Of a DNA stretch of 10,579 bases, positions 1 through 7,571 are shown one piece after another. The position numbers and the translations under genes were made by a program. Position 1 is the stretch's first letter. The number at the start of each line of letters is the position of its first letter. The DNA lies in NCBI GenBank assembly GCA_039817205.1, contig JBCBWG010000102.1:1-10579 (forward strand), written 5' to 3'. This DNA is from JBCBWG01 sp039817205. Lineage in GTDB: Bacteria > Pseudomonadota > Alphaproteobacteria > Rhizobiales > Hyphomicrobiaceae. The notes below the pieces were generated by a model, which was not told the DNA's origin, ran no database searches, and saw only the letters and a list, made by a program, of their open reading frames with translations.

Positions 1-127
1 ACTGGCCCAGCTGCGCGATCACGAACGGACGTCTCGGATCGGCATGCGCTTTGACCGACGCGGCCAGACGATCCGCCCAATCGATCACCGTCTCCGAAAG
101 TGGATTGAGGCTATTCGGGTCGCTCAT
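1..127 (-). CDS. Partial RibD C-terminal/dihydrofolate-reductase-like protein (N-terminus only)
   Basis: Reading the minus strand from the ATG at 127 gives 42 codons with no stop before the window edge. Residues 33-42 read RRPFVIAQLGQ. This resembles the first beta strand of the RibD C-terminal (dihydrofolate-reductase-like) fold, where a P-F/Y-V segment and a GQSLDGRIA-type motif begin the NADPH-binding domain. The SLDGR part would lie just beyond the edge, so it cannot be confirmed here. Known RibD-C proteins reduce pyrimidine or pterin-like substrates; the substrate of this one cannot be told. An AGGCG-like ribosome binding site lies about 7 bases upstream of the ATG. The gene is divergent from the YfhO-like gene, and its presence argues against the longest possible start of that gene, which would overlap it by 77 bases. 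The identification rests on a short stretch and is moderate. Confidence 0.55.
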   Translation of the reverse strand, partial: MSDPNSLNPLSETVIDWADRLAASVKAHADPRRPFVIAQLGQ

Positions 128-293
128 GGTTGCGCCTGCATCTTCCCGAACCAGAAAAAGACGAACGGTTTCCCGTCGAAATACCACGATCCAAGCGCCG
201 GCGCTTGACCCTGCCACATTTTCGCAGAACAGAGCCCCGCTTGGCATGCGGCGACGGCGCCGTCAGTGGCCGAACGGGATCGCAGGTTTCTTC
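128..293. promoter_or_regulatory. Divergent intergenic region with palindrome and candidate promoter
   Basis: This 166-base gap separates the minus-strand RibD-like gene from the plus-strand YfhO-like gene. It contains a perfect 16-base palindrome at 192-207 (CAAGCGCC/GGCGCTTG). A TTGACC hexamer at 205-210, close to the sigma-70 -35 consensus, overlaps the palindrome's right end; an AACAGA at 228-233 lies 17 bases further on as a weak -10 candidate. A dyad overlapping a -35 box is the usual geometry of a repressor operator, but no regulator is identified. The promoter call is inference from position and one good hexamer. Confidence 0.3.
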
Positions 294-2594
294 ATGGCGA
301 CAGCCATTATCATCGATGACGCCGGAGACGAACGCTTTTCGCTCGCAGGTTGGCTTGCCCAAGCGCTCGGCGTGGTCGCCGTTTGGCTCGCGTTTGCATG
401 GCCGTGGCTCATCGGACGCGTCACAATCCCATGGGACGGCAAAGCGCAATTCGCACCGCAGGTCCAATTCCTGGCTGCGAGCTTTGCGCGTGGCGAGTGG
501 CCTTGGTGGGCACCGAATGTGTTCGCCGGTCATCCGCAAATCGCAGACCCGCAGTCGATGATCTTCTCACCGCCGATGGTGATCTTGGCGCTCATCGATG
601 CAACGCCGGACATCGCAGCTATCGACACGGCCGTGCTGCTCACCGTCCTCTTCGGCGGGCTTGGCGTTATGACGTTTGCGCGGATGGCTGGGTGGCATTG
701 GGCAGCCGGTCTGGTGGCGGCTGCCATTTTTATGTTCGGCGGATCAATGGCGTGGCGGCTTCAGCATTTCGGGCAGGTGATGAGCCTTGCCTATGTGCCG
801 TTCACGCTCGTCTGCCTGCACTTCGCGATCCACCGGGGTTCGTTCGCCGCCGCCGTCGGAGCTGGCATCCTCGGTGCCGCTGTCCTTCTCGGTCGCGACC
901 AAGTCGGCCTCCTTGCGATCTACTGCCTCATCGGCTTTGTCATCTACGAGTTCATCGCTTGGCCCAATCGTTGGCCGCGCATCAAACGCGCCATCGCGCC
1001 GTTGGCCGTCGGTTTGCTTGTTGGCCTTGCGCTCATCGCACTTCCGCTCTTGATGACCCTCTCGCTCGCCGAAATGTCAAACCGGCCATCGATTGATTTG
1101 ACCGGTGCGCAAGCGGGTTCGCTGCATCCAGCGCTCCTTGCGACAGCCGCCGTTGCCAACCTCTTTGGCAGCGCAGGCGATATGGCCGACTTCTGGGGTC
1201 CGCCGAGTTTTCACTGGGAAAACACGGGGCTCTTCACTGCTCAGAACATGGGCGTCGTCTACATCTCGGCGTTTGGCCTCATGGCGTTTGTCTACAGCCT
1301 CGTTCGCGATCGAGCCGCCGATAAGCCGGTCGCGTTTTTCCTGATCGCCGCCAACGTTGCGCTCGTCTACGCGCTCGGTTGGTTCACGCCGGTCTTCGCG
1401 CTCATCTACGAGTGGCTCCCCGGCATCGATAAGTTTCGCAGACCGGCCGATGCCACGTTCCTCGCCTGCGCCTTTCTCTCTCTGCCGGTCGGCTATGCGC
1501 TCCACCTCATGCTTGCTGAAATCAGAGAAGAGCGCGACCGCTGGCAGCTCCCGGTGATGATCGCAGTCGCTTTTCTGGCGATTGGTGCGGCGACGGCAAT
1601 TGCGCTGTGGCGCGGCAAGTTCGGCCAAGCTCTGCCGCAGATCTTAGCGGGCGCAGGCTTGTTTTCCGGGACGATCGGTGTCTGGCTTTTCGCGCGCTGG
1701 TTGATGCCGATCCGCCCCGTATTTGCGGGCACGCTCATCGTTGCAGCCGTGACCGCAGATCTTGTCATCTCAAACGGGCCAAACGGCGCAACCGCACTGC
1801 CGCGAGCGACGATCGATATGCTCGACGCGGAGACACCCCATCCGACAATTAAGCGTTTGCAGGAGCTGGTTGAGGCAGGGCGAAAGAACGGCCGCCGCGA
1901 TCGCGTTGAGCTGACCGGACTTGGCTATCACTGGCCGAACGCGAGCCTGACCCACGGGCTGGAAAACACGCTCGGCATGAATCCCGTGCGGCTCGATTGG
2001 TACGTGAAGACGGCGGGCGCGTGCGACACGGTCGGGCGGATCGAGCAGCGCCGCTTCACAAGTCGCATGCCGGACTATGGCTCCAATTTCGCAGACCAAC
2101 TCGGTCTCCGCTATGTCGTCACAGACGGCGTTGCACCGAACGCAATGACATCGGGCGGCGCACTCAAACTGATCGATGTGGTTGGCACCCACCACATCTA
2201 CGAAAACGAGGGGACGCTGCCCCGCGCAATTTTCCAAGCGTCCGGCGGCACGACACCGAACGCTGCCGTGCGCATTACGCGTTACGAGAACACGCGCGTC
2301 GAGATTGAGGTGACGACGGATGTGGCCGGTCTGCTGGTCCTCCACGACACGTATCACCCCTGGTGGCAAGCGACCGTCAACGGCGGAGCACGCCCAATGG
2401 CGCCTCAGGCCCTCCCCTTCCGCGGTGTCGCATTGCAGGCTGGTCAACACACAGTGCGTTTTGACTTCGATCCGCTATCGGGCGTGTTCGAGCGCGTTTC
2501 TGAAGCGATCTTCGGCATCGAAGGGCAGGCGCTCAACAAAACAACCGCCATGGCCATGGCCGCTATTCGAAGTGAGCGAGACCCGTGTCGCTGA
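294..2594 (+). CDS. YfhO-like multi-spanning membrane protein (GT-C type glycosyltransferase-like)
   Basis: The protein has 766 residues from the chosen ATG. Residues 16-40 form the first hydrophobic segment. A first periplasmic loop follows with WD at 47-48 and a GEWPWWAPNVFAGHPQIADPQ stretch ending near D85, which matches the loop of YfhO-type proteins (large GT-C membrane proteins). About ten further hydrophobic segments run to about residue 490, including a PGIDKFRRPAD motif near 376-386 typical of the family. A soluble C-terminal domain (about 500-766) ends with LPRAIF, a YHPWW motif at 687-691 and a GQHTVRFDFDP-type strand, as in YfhO proteins. Characterised Gram-positive members add sugars to wall polymers from lipid-linked donors; transfer of that role here is inference. 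The frame is open from 51, but the first 81 residues look non-coding and overlap the divergent gene. ATG 246 is a second possible start. The stop overlaps the next gene by 10 bases. Confidence 0.8.
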   Translation: MATAIIIDDAGDERFSLAGWLAQALGVVAVWLAFAWPWLIGRVTIPWDGKAQFAPQVQFLAASFARGEWPWWAPNVFAGHPQIADPQSMIFSPPMVILALIDATPDIAAIDTAVLLTVLFGGLGVMTFARMAGWHWAAGLVAAAIFMFGGSMAWRLQHFGQVMSLAYVPFTLVCLHFAIHRGSFAAAVGAGILGAAVLLGRDQVGLLAIYCLIGFVIYEFIAWPNRWPRIKRAIAPLAVGLLVGLALIALPLLMTLSLAEMSNRPSIDLTGAQAGSLHPALLATAAVANLFGSAGDMADFWGPPSFHWENTGLFTAQNMGVVYISAFGLMAFVYSLVRDRAADKPVAFFLIAANVALVYALGWFTPVFALIYEWLPGIDKFRRPADATFLACAFLSLPVGYALHLMLAEIREERDRWQLPVMIAVAFLAIGAATAIALWRGKFGQALPQILAGAGLFSGTIGVWLFARWLMPIRPVFAGTLIVAAVTADLVISNGPNGATALPRATIDMLDAETPHPTIKRLQELVEAGRKNGRRDRVELTGLGYHWPNASLTHGLENTLGMNPVRLDWYVKTAGACDTVGRIEQRRFTSRMPDYGSNFADQLGLRYVVTDGVAPNAMTSGGALKLIDVVGTHHIYENEGTLPRAIFQASGGTTPNAAVRITRYENTRVEIEVTTDVAGLLVLHDTYHPWWQATVNGGARPMAPQALPFRGVALQAGQHTVRFDFDPLSGVFERVSEAIFGIEGQALNKTTAMAMAAIRSERDPCR

Positions 2595-4324
2595 TCCAGG
2601 TTTACCTACGCGCGGTCGGCCACTTGGGTCGTGAACGCGGTGTTGCCATTGCGCTTGTTTTTGCAAACGCTGCGGTCGGCCTCGTGCAATTGGCCGAGCC
2701 CATTCTGTTCGGTGCGATCGTCAACGCACTCGCCCAGAACGACAGTCCTTGGACTGCCATTTTGCTTTGGGCCGTCATTGGGCTCGGCGGGATTGTCGCG
2801 AGCGTGGTTGTGGCCGTGAGTGCTGATCGCCTGGCGCACCGGCACCGACTGCAAGCGATGGCCGAGGCGTTTGAGCGCGCGATCACCCTCCCGCTGAGTT
2901 ACCACTCCGAGCGCGGGACCGGCACCGTTATCCGCACCATCTTTGAGGGCACGAGTGCGCTCTTTGCGACGTGGCTGTCGTTCCTCCGCGAGCAATGCAC
3001 CGCGGTCGTCGCGCTGGTCTTTATGCTGCCCGTGGCGCTCTGGATGGAGTGGCGGCTTGCCGTCCTGCTGATTGTGCTGGCCGCAATCTACACGGCGCTC
3101 AATGTCTATGTAATCTCCAAAACCAGCGGCGGGCAGTCGGCCGTCGAGCAGTACCACATGAACGTCTCAGGTCGCCTGGGCGATACGTTGAGCAACGTGT
3201 CGGTCGTGCAAAGCTACGCGCGGTTGCAAGCTGAGGCCCAGGGCCTGAAGGCGCTGATGAGCGATCTTCTCTCAGCGCAATATCCTGTGCTGACCTGGTG
3301 GGGCGTGATGACCGTTCTCACACGGGCTGCTTCAACCATCACAATGGTGACTGTATTTGCCGTTGGCACATGGCTGATGGCACGTGGCGAAATCACCGTC
3401 GGCGAGATCGTGAGCTTCGTCGGCTTCGCCAACCTACTCATCTCCAAACTCGATGTCCTCTCAGGCTTTGTCACACGCGTCTTTATGCAGGCGCCGACAA
3501 TGCGTTCGTTTTTCACGCTACTTGATGAGACATCGCCGATCGTTGATGCACCTGGCGCCGAACCCGTGAAGATCAAGGGCGGGGCCATCGCCTACCGGGG
3601 CGTCACGTTTCAGTACGGTGAGGGCGGTCAAGGTGTGTTTGACTTGGACTTCGACGTCCCAGCCGGTGCAACCGTCGCACTCGTTGGTCCGACCGGCTCC
3701 GGCAAAACGACAACGCTCGCGCTGCTGCAGCGGCTCCGTGATCCCGACGCCGGTCGCATCCTGCTCGATGGACAGCCAATCAACGAGGTGACAATCGCGT
3801 CCCTCCGTTCCGCACTCGCCGTCGTCTTTCAAGACGCGGGCCTCTTCAATCGTGCGATCTCAGAGAACATCGGCATCGGACGTCCCGGCGCCGAGGAATC
3901 AGCCATCGTTGCGGCAGCTGAAAAAGCCCAGGCTCGCGAATTCATCGAAGCCAAACCGGGCGGGTTCGACTTTGTCGCCGGTGAGCGCGGATCGGCTCTT
4001 TCGGGTGGTGAACGTCAACGGATCGCGATCGCCCGCGCTGTTCTCCGCGACGCCCCGGTTCTCATCCTGGATGAAGCAACCAGCGCACTCGACACGGCAA
4101 CCGAAGCGCAGATCAAGCGCGCGCTCGATGAGCTGCGCCGAAACCGCACCACGCTCATTATCGCCCACCGCCTCTCAACTGTCGCCGATGCCGACTTGAT
4201 CCTGGTGTTCGATAAGGGCCGCATTGTCGAGCGCGGCACATACCGGGAACTGGCAAGCGGTGATGGTCTCTTTGCTCAACTGGTGAAAGACGGCGAGCTG
4301 AAAGTGCCCGATCCAACCGAGTGA
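2585..4324 (+). CDS. ndvA: NdvA/ChvA-like ABC exporter (fused membrane and ATPase domains)
   Basis: A 579-residue half-transporter with an N-terminal membrane domain (about 1-310) and a C-terminal ATPase domain (about 335-579). Walker A GPTGSGKT is at 368-375, signature LSGGE at 472-476, Walker B VLILDE at 492-497 and the switch histidine at 528; all are intact. The start MSLIQVYLRAVGHL, the segment AEPILFGAIVNAL, the stretch SNVSVVQSYARLQAEAQGLK and LLSAQYPVLTWW closely resemble rhizobial NdvA/ChvA, which exports cyclic beta-1,2-glucan to the periplasm. Length also matches that family. No cyclic glucan synthase (NdvB/ChvB) is in the window, so the substrate is uncertain and the symbol denotes family only. 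The GTG start lies inside the end of the YfhO-like gene (10-base overlap, different frame), suggesting translational coupling. A bulged hairpin follows the stop. Confidence 0.88.
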   Translation: MSLIQVYLRAVGHLGRERGVAIALVFANAAVGLVQLAEPILFGAIVNALAQNDSPWTAILLWAVIGLGGIVASVVVAVSADRLAHRHRLQAMAEAFERAITLPLSYHSERGTGTVIRTIFEGTSALFATWLSFLREQCTAVVALVFMLPVALWMEWRLAVLLIVLAAIYTALNVYVISKTSGGQSAVEQYHMNVSGRLGDTLSNVSVVQSYARLQAEAQGLKALMSDLLSAQYPVLTWWGVMTVLTRAASTITMVTVFAVGTWLMARGEITVGEIVSFVGFANLLISKLDVLSGFVTRVFMQAPTMRSFFTLLDETSPIVDAPGAEPVKIKGGAIAYRGVTFQYGEGGQGVFDLDFDVPAGATVALVGPTGSGKTTTLALLQRLRDPDAGRILLDGQPINEVTIASLRSALAVVFQDAGLFNRAISENIGIGRPGAEESAIVAAAEKAQAREFIEAKPGGFDFVAGERGSALSGGERQRIAIARAVLRDAPVLILDEATSALDTATEAQIKRALDELRRNRTTLIIAHRLSTVADADLILVFDKGRIVERGTYRELASGDGLFAQLVKDGELKVPDPTE

Positions 4325-4325
4325 G

Positions 4326-4349
4326 GCTCAATCGCGCAGCGATCTGAGC
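4326..4349 (+). terminator. Bulged hairpin directly after the NdvA-like stop codon
   Basis: GCTCAATCGC (4326-4335) pairs with GCGAT (4339-4343) and TGAGC (4345-4349), giving a 10-bp stem with one bulged C at 4344 and a three-base GCA loop. It begins two bases after the stop codon. No T-run follows, so it is not a classical intrinsic terminator; a role as 3'-end stabiliser or Rho-assisted terminator fits better. The pairing is seen in the sequence; the function is inferred. Confidence 0.4.
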
Positions 4350-4470
4350 TGTGAGTGACCGGACCGCCCCACCCTCATCGAACGCCAATAGCCAGATAGA
4401 TAATTTCAGCGCCAGCAGAGGCGTGCGAGATAACTCGTTGCGGACCTGCGCTGTCGGGAGGAGATGAGAT

Positions 4471-6366
4471 ATGAGCCACTACCACGAGATCTACCAGTCT
4501 TGGCAGAAAGACCCTGAAGCGTTCTGGGCCACAGCTGCCGCCGACATCTCCTGGTATAGGCTCTGGGACAAGGTGTTTGACCCGTATGCCGGTCAATACG
4601 GCCGATGGTTTGCAGGTGCGGAATGCAACACCGCATACAACTGTCTCGACCGTCACGTGGAGGCGGGCCGCGGAGATCAGCTTGCACTCATCTACGACAG
4701 CGCGATGGTCGGCGGCACGCGTCGCTACACCTACTCGGAACTCACCACCGAAGTCGCCCTCGTTGCTGGCGTCCTCAAAGATCTCGGCATCGACAAAGGC
4801 GACCGGGTGATCATCTACATGCCGATGATCCCGGAAGCTGTGTTCGCGATGCTCGCGTGCGCACGGATCGGTGCGGTCCATTCCGTTGTCTTCGGCGGGT
4901 TTGCCGCAAACGAACTCGCAACCCGCATCGATGACGCGAAGCCGAAAGCGATTATCGCCGCGAGCTGCGGCCTCGAACCCGGTCGTGTGGTTGCCTACAA
5001 GCCGCTCATCGATCAGGCGATCGACGCCTCAACACACAAGCCAAGTTCGGTCCTGATGTTGCAGCGCGAAGAAGCGACGGCGGAGATGGTGCCGGGCCGC
5101 GACTTCGATTGGGCCGAACAAGTTGCGATCAATCGCGAGCAAGGCCGCATGGCAGGCTGCGTGAGTGTCGCTGCGACCGACCCGCTTTATATTCTCTACA
5201 CGTCAGGCACCACCGGCCAGCCGAAGGGCGTCGTCCGCGACAACGGCGGTCACATGGTGGCCCTCAAGTGGACGATGAAGAACATCTACAACGTGCATCC
5301 AGGCGAAGTGTTCTGGGCCGCATCGGACGTTGGCTGGGTCGTCGGCCACTCTTACATCGTCTATGCCCCGCTGCTGCATGGGGCGACGACGGTCGTCTAC
5401 GAAGGCAAGCCCGTGGGCACACCGGACGCGGGCGCATTCTGGCGCGTGATCTCGGACCACGAAGTCGCCGTCATGTTCACGGCGCCGACCGCATTTCGTG
5501 CGATCAAAAAGGAGGACCCGGACGGGCACCTGATCGGCGACTACGACATGACGCTGTTCCGCGCTCTTTTTCTTGCGGGCGAACGCGCCGACCCCGACAC
5601 GATCCAATGGGCCGAACGCAAGCTCAACGTTCCGGTGATCGATCACTGGTGGCAGACGGAAACCGGCTGGTCGATTTGCGCAAACCCGATGGGTCTCGGA
5701 CGACTGCCGATCAAATACGGCTCCTCGTCTGTACCAATGCCCGGCTACGACATGCATGTGCTCGACGAGGGCGGACAGCCGGTGGCGCGCGGCCAGACCG
5801 GGACACTCGCGATCAAGCTGCCGATGCCACCGTCGTGCCTGCCAACACTTTGGGACGCCGATGACCGCTTCCGATCGAGCTATATCACGCAATTCCCGGG
5901 ATATTACTCGACATCAGATGCGGGCTATATCGACAGCGACGGTTACGTCTACATCATGGCCCGCACTGATGACGTGATTAACGTTGCCGGACACCGGCTC
6001 TCAACCGGCCAAATGGAAGAGGTCGTCGCCCAACATCCGGATGTCGCCGAAGCCGCCGTGATTGGCGTGCACGACGATCTCAAGGGACAGCTACCGGCCG
6101 GCTTCATCGTCATCAATTCGGGCGTGAACCGCGACCCCGCCGAGATCGAAGGCGAGGTCGTCAAACATGTTCGCGAGGTTATCGGGCCGGTCGCCGCATT
6201 CAAGACCGTCATCACCGTCAACCGCCTGCCCAAGACGCGATCTGGCAAGGTCCTCCGCGGAACCATGCGCGCCATCGCCGACGGCGCCGACTGGAAAATG
6301 CCAGCCACCATCGACGACCCGACGATCCTAGATGAGATCAAGGACGCAATTACCGCGCGGCGCTAA
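4471..6366 (+). CDS. prpE: Propionyl-CoA synthetase-type acyl-CoA synthetase (PrpE-like)
   Basis: This 631-residue cytoplasmic enzyme of the AMP-forming acyl-CoA synthetase family would convert propionate (or another short acid), ATP and CoA to the acyl-CoA, AMP and pyrophosphate. The N-terminus YHEIYQSWQKDPEAFW is the usual family start. The adenylate P-loop TSGTTGQPKG is at 244-253, the WWQTETG motif near 395-401 and the catalytic lysine K593 lies in the C-terminal KTRSGKVLRG motif. In many relatives that lysine is reversibly acylated. The stretch LAGERADPDT before WWQTETG is PrpE-like and unlike acetyl-CoA synthetase, which favours propionyl over acetyl; ACSS3-type or butyrate-preferring activity is an alternative. 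The start is fixed by GGGAGGAG at 4456-4463, 7 bases upstream. No prpBCD or propionyl-CoA carboxylase genes are near. The gene appears to be its own transcription unit between two hairpins. Confidence 0.9.
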   Translation: MSHYHEIYQSWQKDPEAFWATAAADISWYRLWDKVFDPYAGQYGRWFAGAECNTAYNCLDRHVEAGRGDQLALIYDSAMVGGTRRYTYSELTTEVALVAGVLKDLGIDKGDRVIIYMPMIPEAVFAMLACARIGAVHSVVFGGFAANELATRIDDAKPKAIIAASCGLEPGRVVAYKPLIDQAIDASTHKPSSVLMLQREEATAEMVPGRDFDWAEQVAINREQGRMAGCVSVAATDPLYILYTSGTTGQPKGVVRDNGGHMVALKWTMKNIYNVHPGEVFWAASDVGWVVGHSYIVYAPLLHGATTVVYEGKPVGTPDAGAFWRVISDHEVAVMFTAPTAFRAIKKEDPDGHLIGDYDMTLFRALFLAGERADPDTIQWAERKLNVPVIDHWWQTETGWSICANPMGLGRLPIKYGSSSVPMPGYDMHVLDEGGQPVARGQTGTLAIKLPMPPSCLPTLWDADDRFRSSYITQFPGYYSTSDAGYIDSDGYVYIMARTDDVINVAGHRLSTGQMEEVVAQHPDVAEAAVIGVHDDLKGQLPAGFIVINSGVNRDPAEIEGEVVKHVREVIGPVAAFKTVITVNRLPKTRSGKVLRGTMRAIADGADWKMPATIDDPTILDEIKDAITARR

Positions 6367-6378
6367 TGCGCCGCGCGG
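6353..6378 (+). terminator. Perfect 11-bp GC hairpin containing the prpE stop codon
   Basis: CCGCGCGGCGC (6353-6363) and GCGCCGCGCGG (6368-6378) are exact reverse complements separated by TAAT. The TAA stop occupies three of the four loop bases, and the left arm encodes the final T-A-R-R residues of the synthetase. The stem is all G:C. The bases after it (CACTGACG) are not T-rich, so a standard intrinsic terminator is not complete. The structure would sit under a terminating ribosome and could act only after it leaves. Confidence 0.5.
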
Positions 6379-6503
6379 CACTGACGTGAAACGATACCTG
6401 CTGGTTGCGGCTGGCAATTGGTCCTCAGCAAATCAACCTCGCCTACCATTCGCCTGGCGCCTTCACTTGATCAAAACGTCAAACAGCAGAGCATTGCAAA
6501 CGG

Positions 6504-7106
6504 CTAACTTACCGCCATTTCGGAAATGCCTTTTATGCTTTGCATGCCACTGTTCGCTTTAAGAATGAGCGTGATTAATCGCCAAACGACTGTATCGCCA
6601 TTCTCGAGCGGATAGTCTTTTGTTGATTCCGTAAATGCTGTTACGCAACGTTTCTGACCGGCATTTGCGCGATTTTTATCCACAAAGTTCCGATCATAAA
6701 TATAATACTGCCACGCCGTTACTGTCGCCTTATTCGGATCCTCGACGAGATTACCGTTTGGCAGCCTCATCGCAGGAACAAACTTTCCGTTAACTCCCGT
6801 TGTGATCGGCTCATCGGCTAACTTGAACAGTCCGTTTGGGTAAACTCTCGGTTGCGTGCCGGGCATGGTTGGTTGCTGCCTAGATATCGCTGAATCGTTG
6901 CGATGAAGGACCGAAATTTCGTTCAAGAACTTTGAATTTTCGCCGGGCAATTCCTGCGAAAATGATAGCTTCGCTCCCGTATGTGCTGGCATATTATCGA
7001 GCTTGCTCGCCTGATCCATTACATCGAAAACGGTGGCGTCGTCTTGAACAGCAATGTCGGCTCGCCAGTAGAACATGCCAGCGATATCCAGGTTCACCTT
7101 CTTCAT
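6504..7106 (-). CDS. AT-rich orphan protein of unknown function, 200 residues
   Basis: I do not recognise the family. The protein starts MKKVNLDIAGMFYW and shows no signal peptide or membrane segment, so it is probably cytoplasmic. Hand counts of three 60-base rows (from 6541, 6661 and 6901) gave 40-47% GC, against 65% in a row of prpE (from 4921), so composition is clearly different. The ATG at 7106 is chosen because AGGAG at 7115-7119 sits 8 bases upstream; the in-frame GTG at 7115 would overlap that site. An N-terminal strand-strand-helix pattern with ATVFDVMDQA (24-33), an AWQYYIYD segment (131-138) and a PLENGDTVVWRL segment (166-177) faintly recall small beta-grasp proteins of the DUF4430 kind, but this is pattern matching only. 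It lies alone between the synthetase and the basic exported protein. Horizontal acquisition is inferred from composition. Confidence 0.75.
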   Translation of the reverse strand: MKKVNLDIAGMFYWRADIAVQDDATVFDVMDQASKLDNMPAHTGAKLSFSQELPGENSKFLNEISVLHRNDSAISRQQPTMPGTQPRVYPNGLFKLADEPITTGVNGKFVPAMRLPNGNLVEDPNKATVTAWQYYIYDRNFVDKNRANAGQKRCVTAFTESTKDYPLENGDTVVWRLITLILKANSGMQSIKGISEMAVS

Positions 7107-7114
7107 TACGCTCA

Positions 7115-7119
7115 CTCCT
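7115..7119 (-). promoter_or_regulatory. Shine-Dalgarno site deciding the start of the orphan gene
   Basis: On the minus strand AGGAG occupies 7119-7115, followed by 8 bases and the ATG at 7106. The upstream in-frame GTG (7115-7113) begins inside this motif and so cannot use it. This supports the ATG start and a 200-residue product. Confidence 0.65.
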
Positions 7120-7205
7120 TATGTAATAAAAACCCCGCAGCCAACTCTTTCTAATGACCATTTTCCAGACAAGCATCGAATTCAAAACCTCACCCAAAGA
7201 CGAAT

Positions 7206-7235
7206 GGGCTTTGGTCCATTCGCGCACCAAAGCCC
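7206..7235 (-). terminator. 10-bp inverted repeat downstream of the basic exported protein
   Basis: GGGCTTTGGT (7206-7215) is the exact reverse complement of ACCAAAGCCC (7226-7235), with a 10-base spacer. It lies about 25 bases past the stop of the minus-strand gene ending at 7260 and about 100 bases upstream of the orphan gene. On the minus strand the stem is followed by ATTCGTCTTTGG, a weak T-rich tail. It probably ends transcription of the basic-protein gene and insulates the orphan gene. Confidence 0.5.
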
Positions 7236-7259
7236 TTCGAAGGCACTCAATTGTTCAGC

Positions 7260-7571
7260 CTACTTGAACGCGCGGCGGATCCGATGCTTGAGGCGACCGA
7301 AGAAGCCTTTGCGGTGGGCCCGCGGCTTCACCTTTGCGACCCGCTTGTGGACGCGGCCGTGGCGATCAAACGTGGTCTTCACGACCTTTTGGCTGCCAAA
7401 GCGCGTGCGGCTCCGAACGATTTTGACCTTCTTACCGTGGGCATCTTTCTTAACGACGACGGATTTTGCGCCCGCGGCCTGAGCAGAGTGGACCGGCGAA
7501 AAGGCCAAAGTACCGGCGGCAAGCATCAACGCTGCTGCGCCACTGAAGCTCCGTTGGTTGATCGTGCTCAT
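7260..7571 (-). CDS. Small, strongly basic exported protein with two internal repeats
   Basis: A 103-residue product of unknown family. Residues 1-33 look like a Sec signal peptide: a short polar start, a hydrophobic core (GAAALMLAAGTLAF) and an AQAA cleavage site before GAKS. The remaining 70 residues contain 26 Lys/Arg and only 2 acidic residues. Two segments share a VVxKxD/FDxHGxxxKxV pattern (about residues 37-51 and 63-79), suggesting a duplicated beta-hairpin. The C-terminal stretch GFFGRLKHRIRRAFK has the look of an amphipathic cationic helix. AGGAG at 7578-7582 lies 6 bases before the ATG. The gene is divergent from the exported histidine phosphatase. Possible roles are binding of anionic envelope polymer, lipid or nucleic acid; none is shown by the sequence. 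Low-complexity basic composition limits homology-based inference. Confidence 0.75.
   Translation of the reverse strand: MSTINQRSFSGAAALMLAAGTLAFSPVHSAQAAGAKSVVVKKDAHGKKVKIVRSRTRFGSQKVVKTTFDRHGRVHKRVAKVKPRAHRKGFFGRLKHRIRRAFK

Noticed and set aside
51..293. N-terminal extension of the YfhO-like frame back to 51
   Set aside because: The extra 81 residues are arginine/serine-rich without a domain, overlap the divergent RibD-like gene by 77 bases, and the first membrane segment only begins after 294.
1770..2450. 226-codon minus-strand frame antisense to the YfhO-like gene
   Set aside because: It is explained by high GC-rich codon bias in the real gene; it has no motif and no ribosome binding site was seen.
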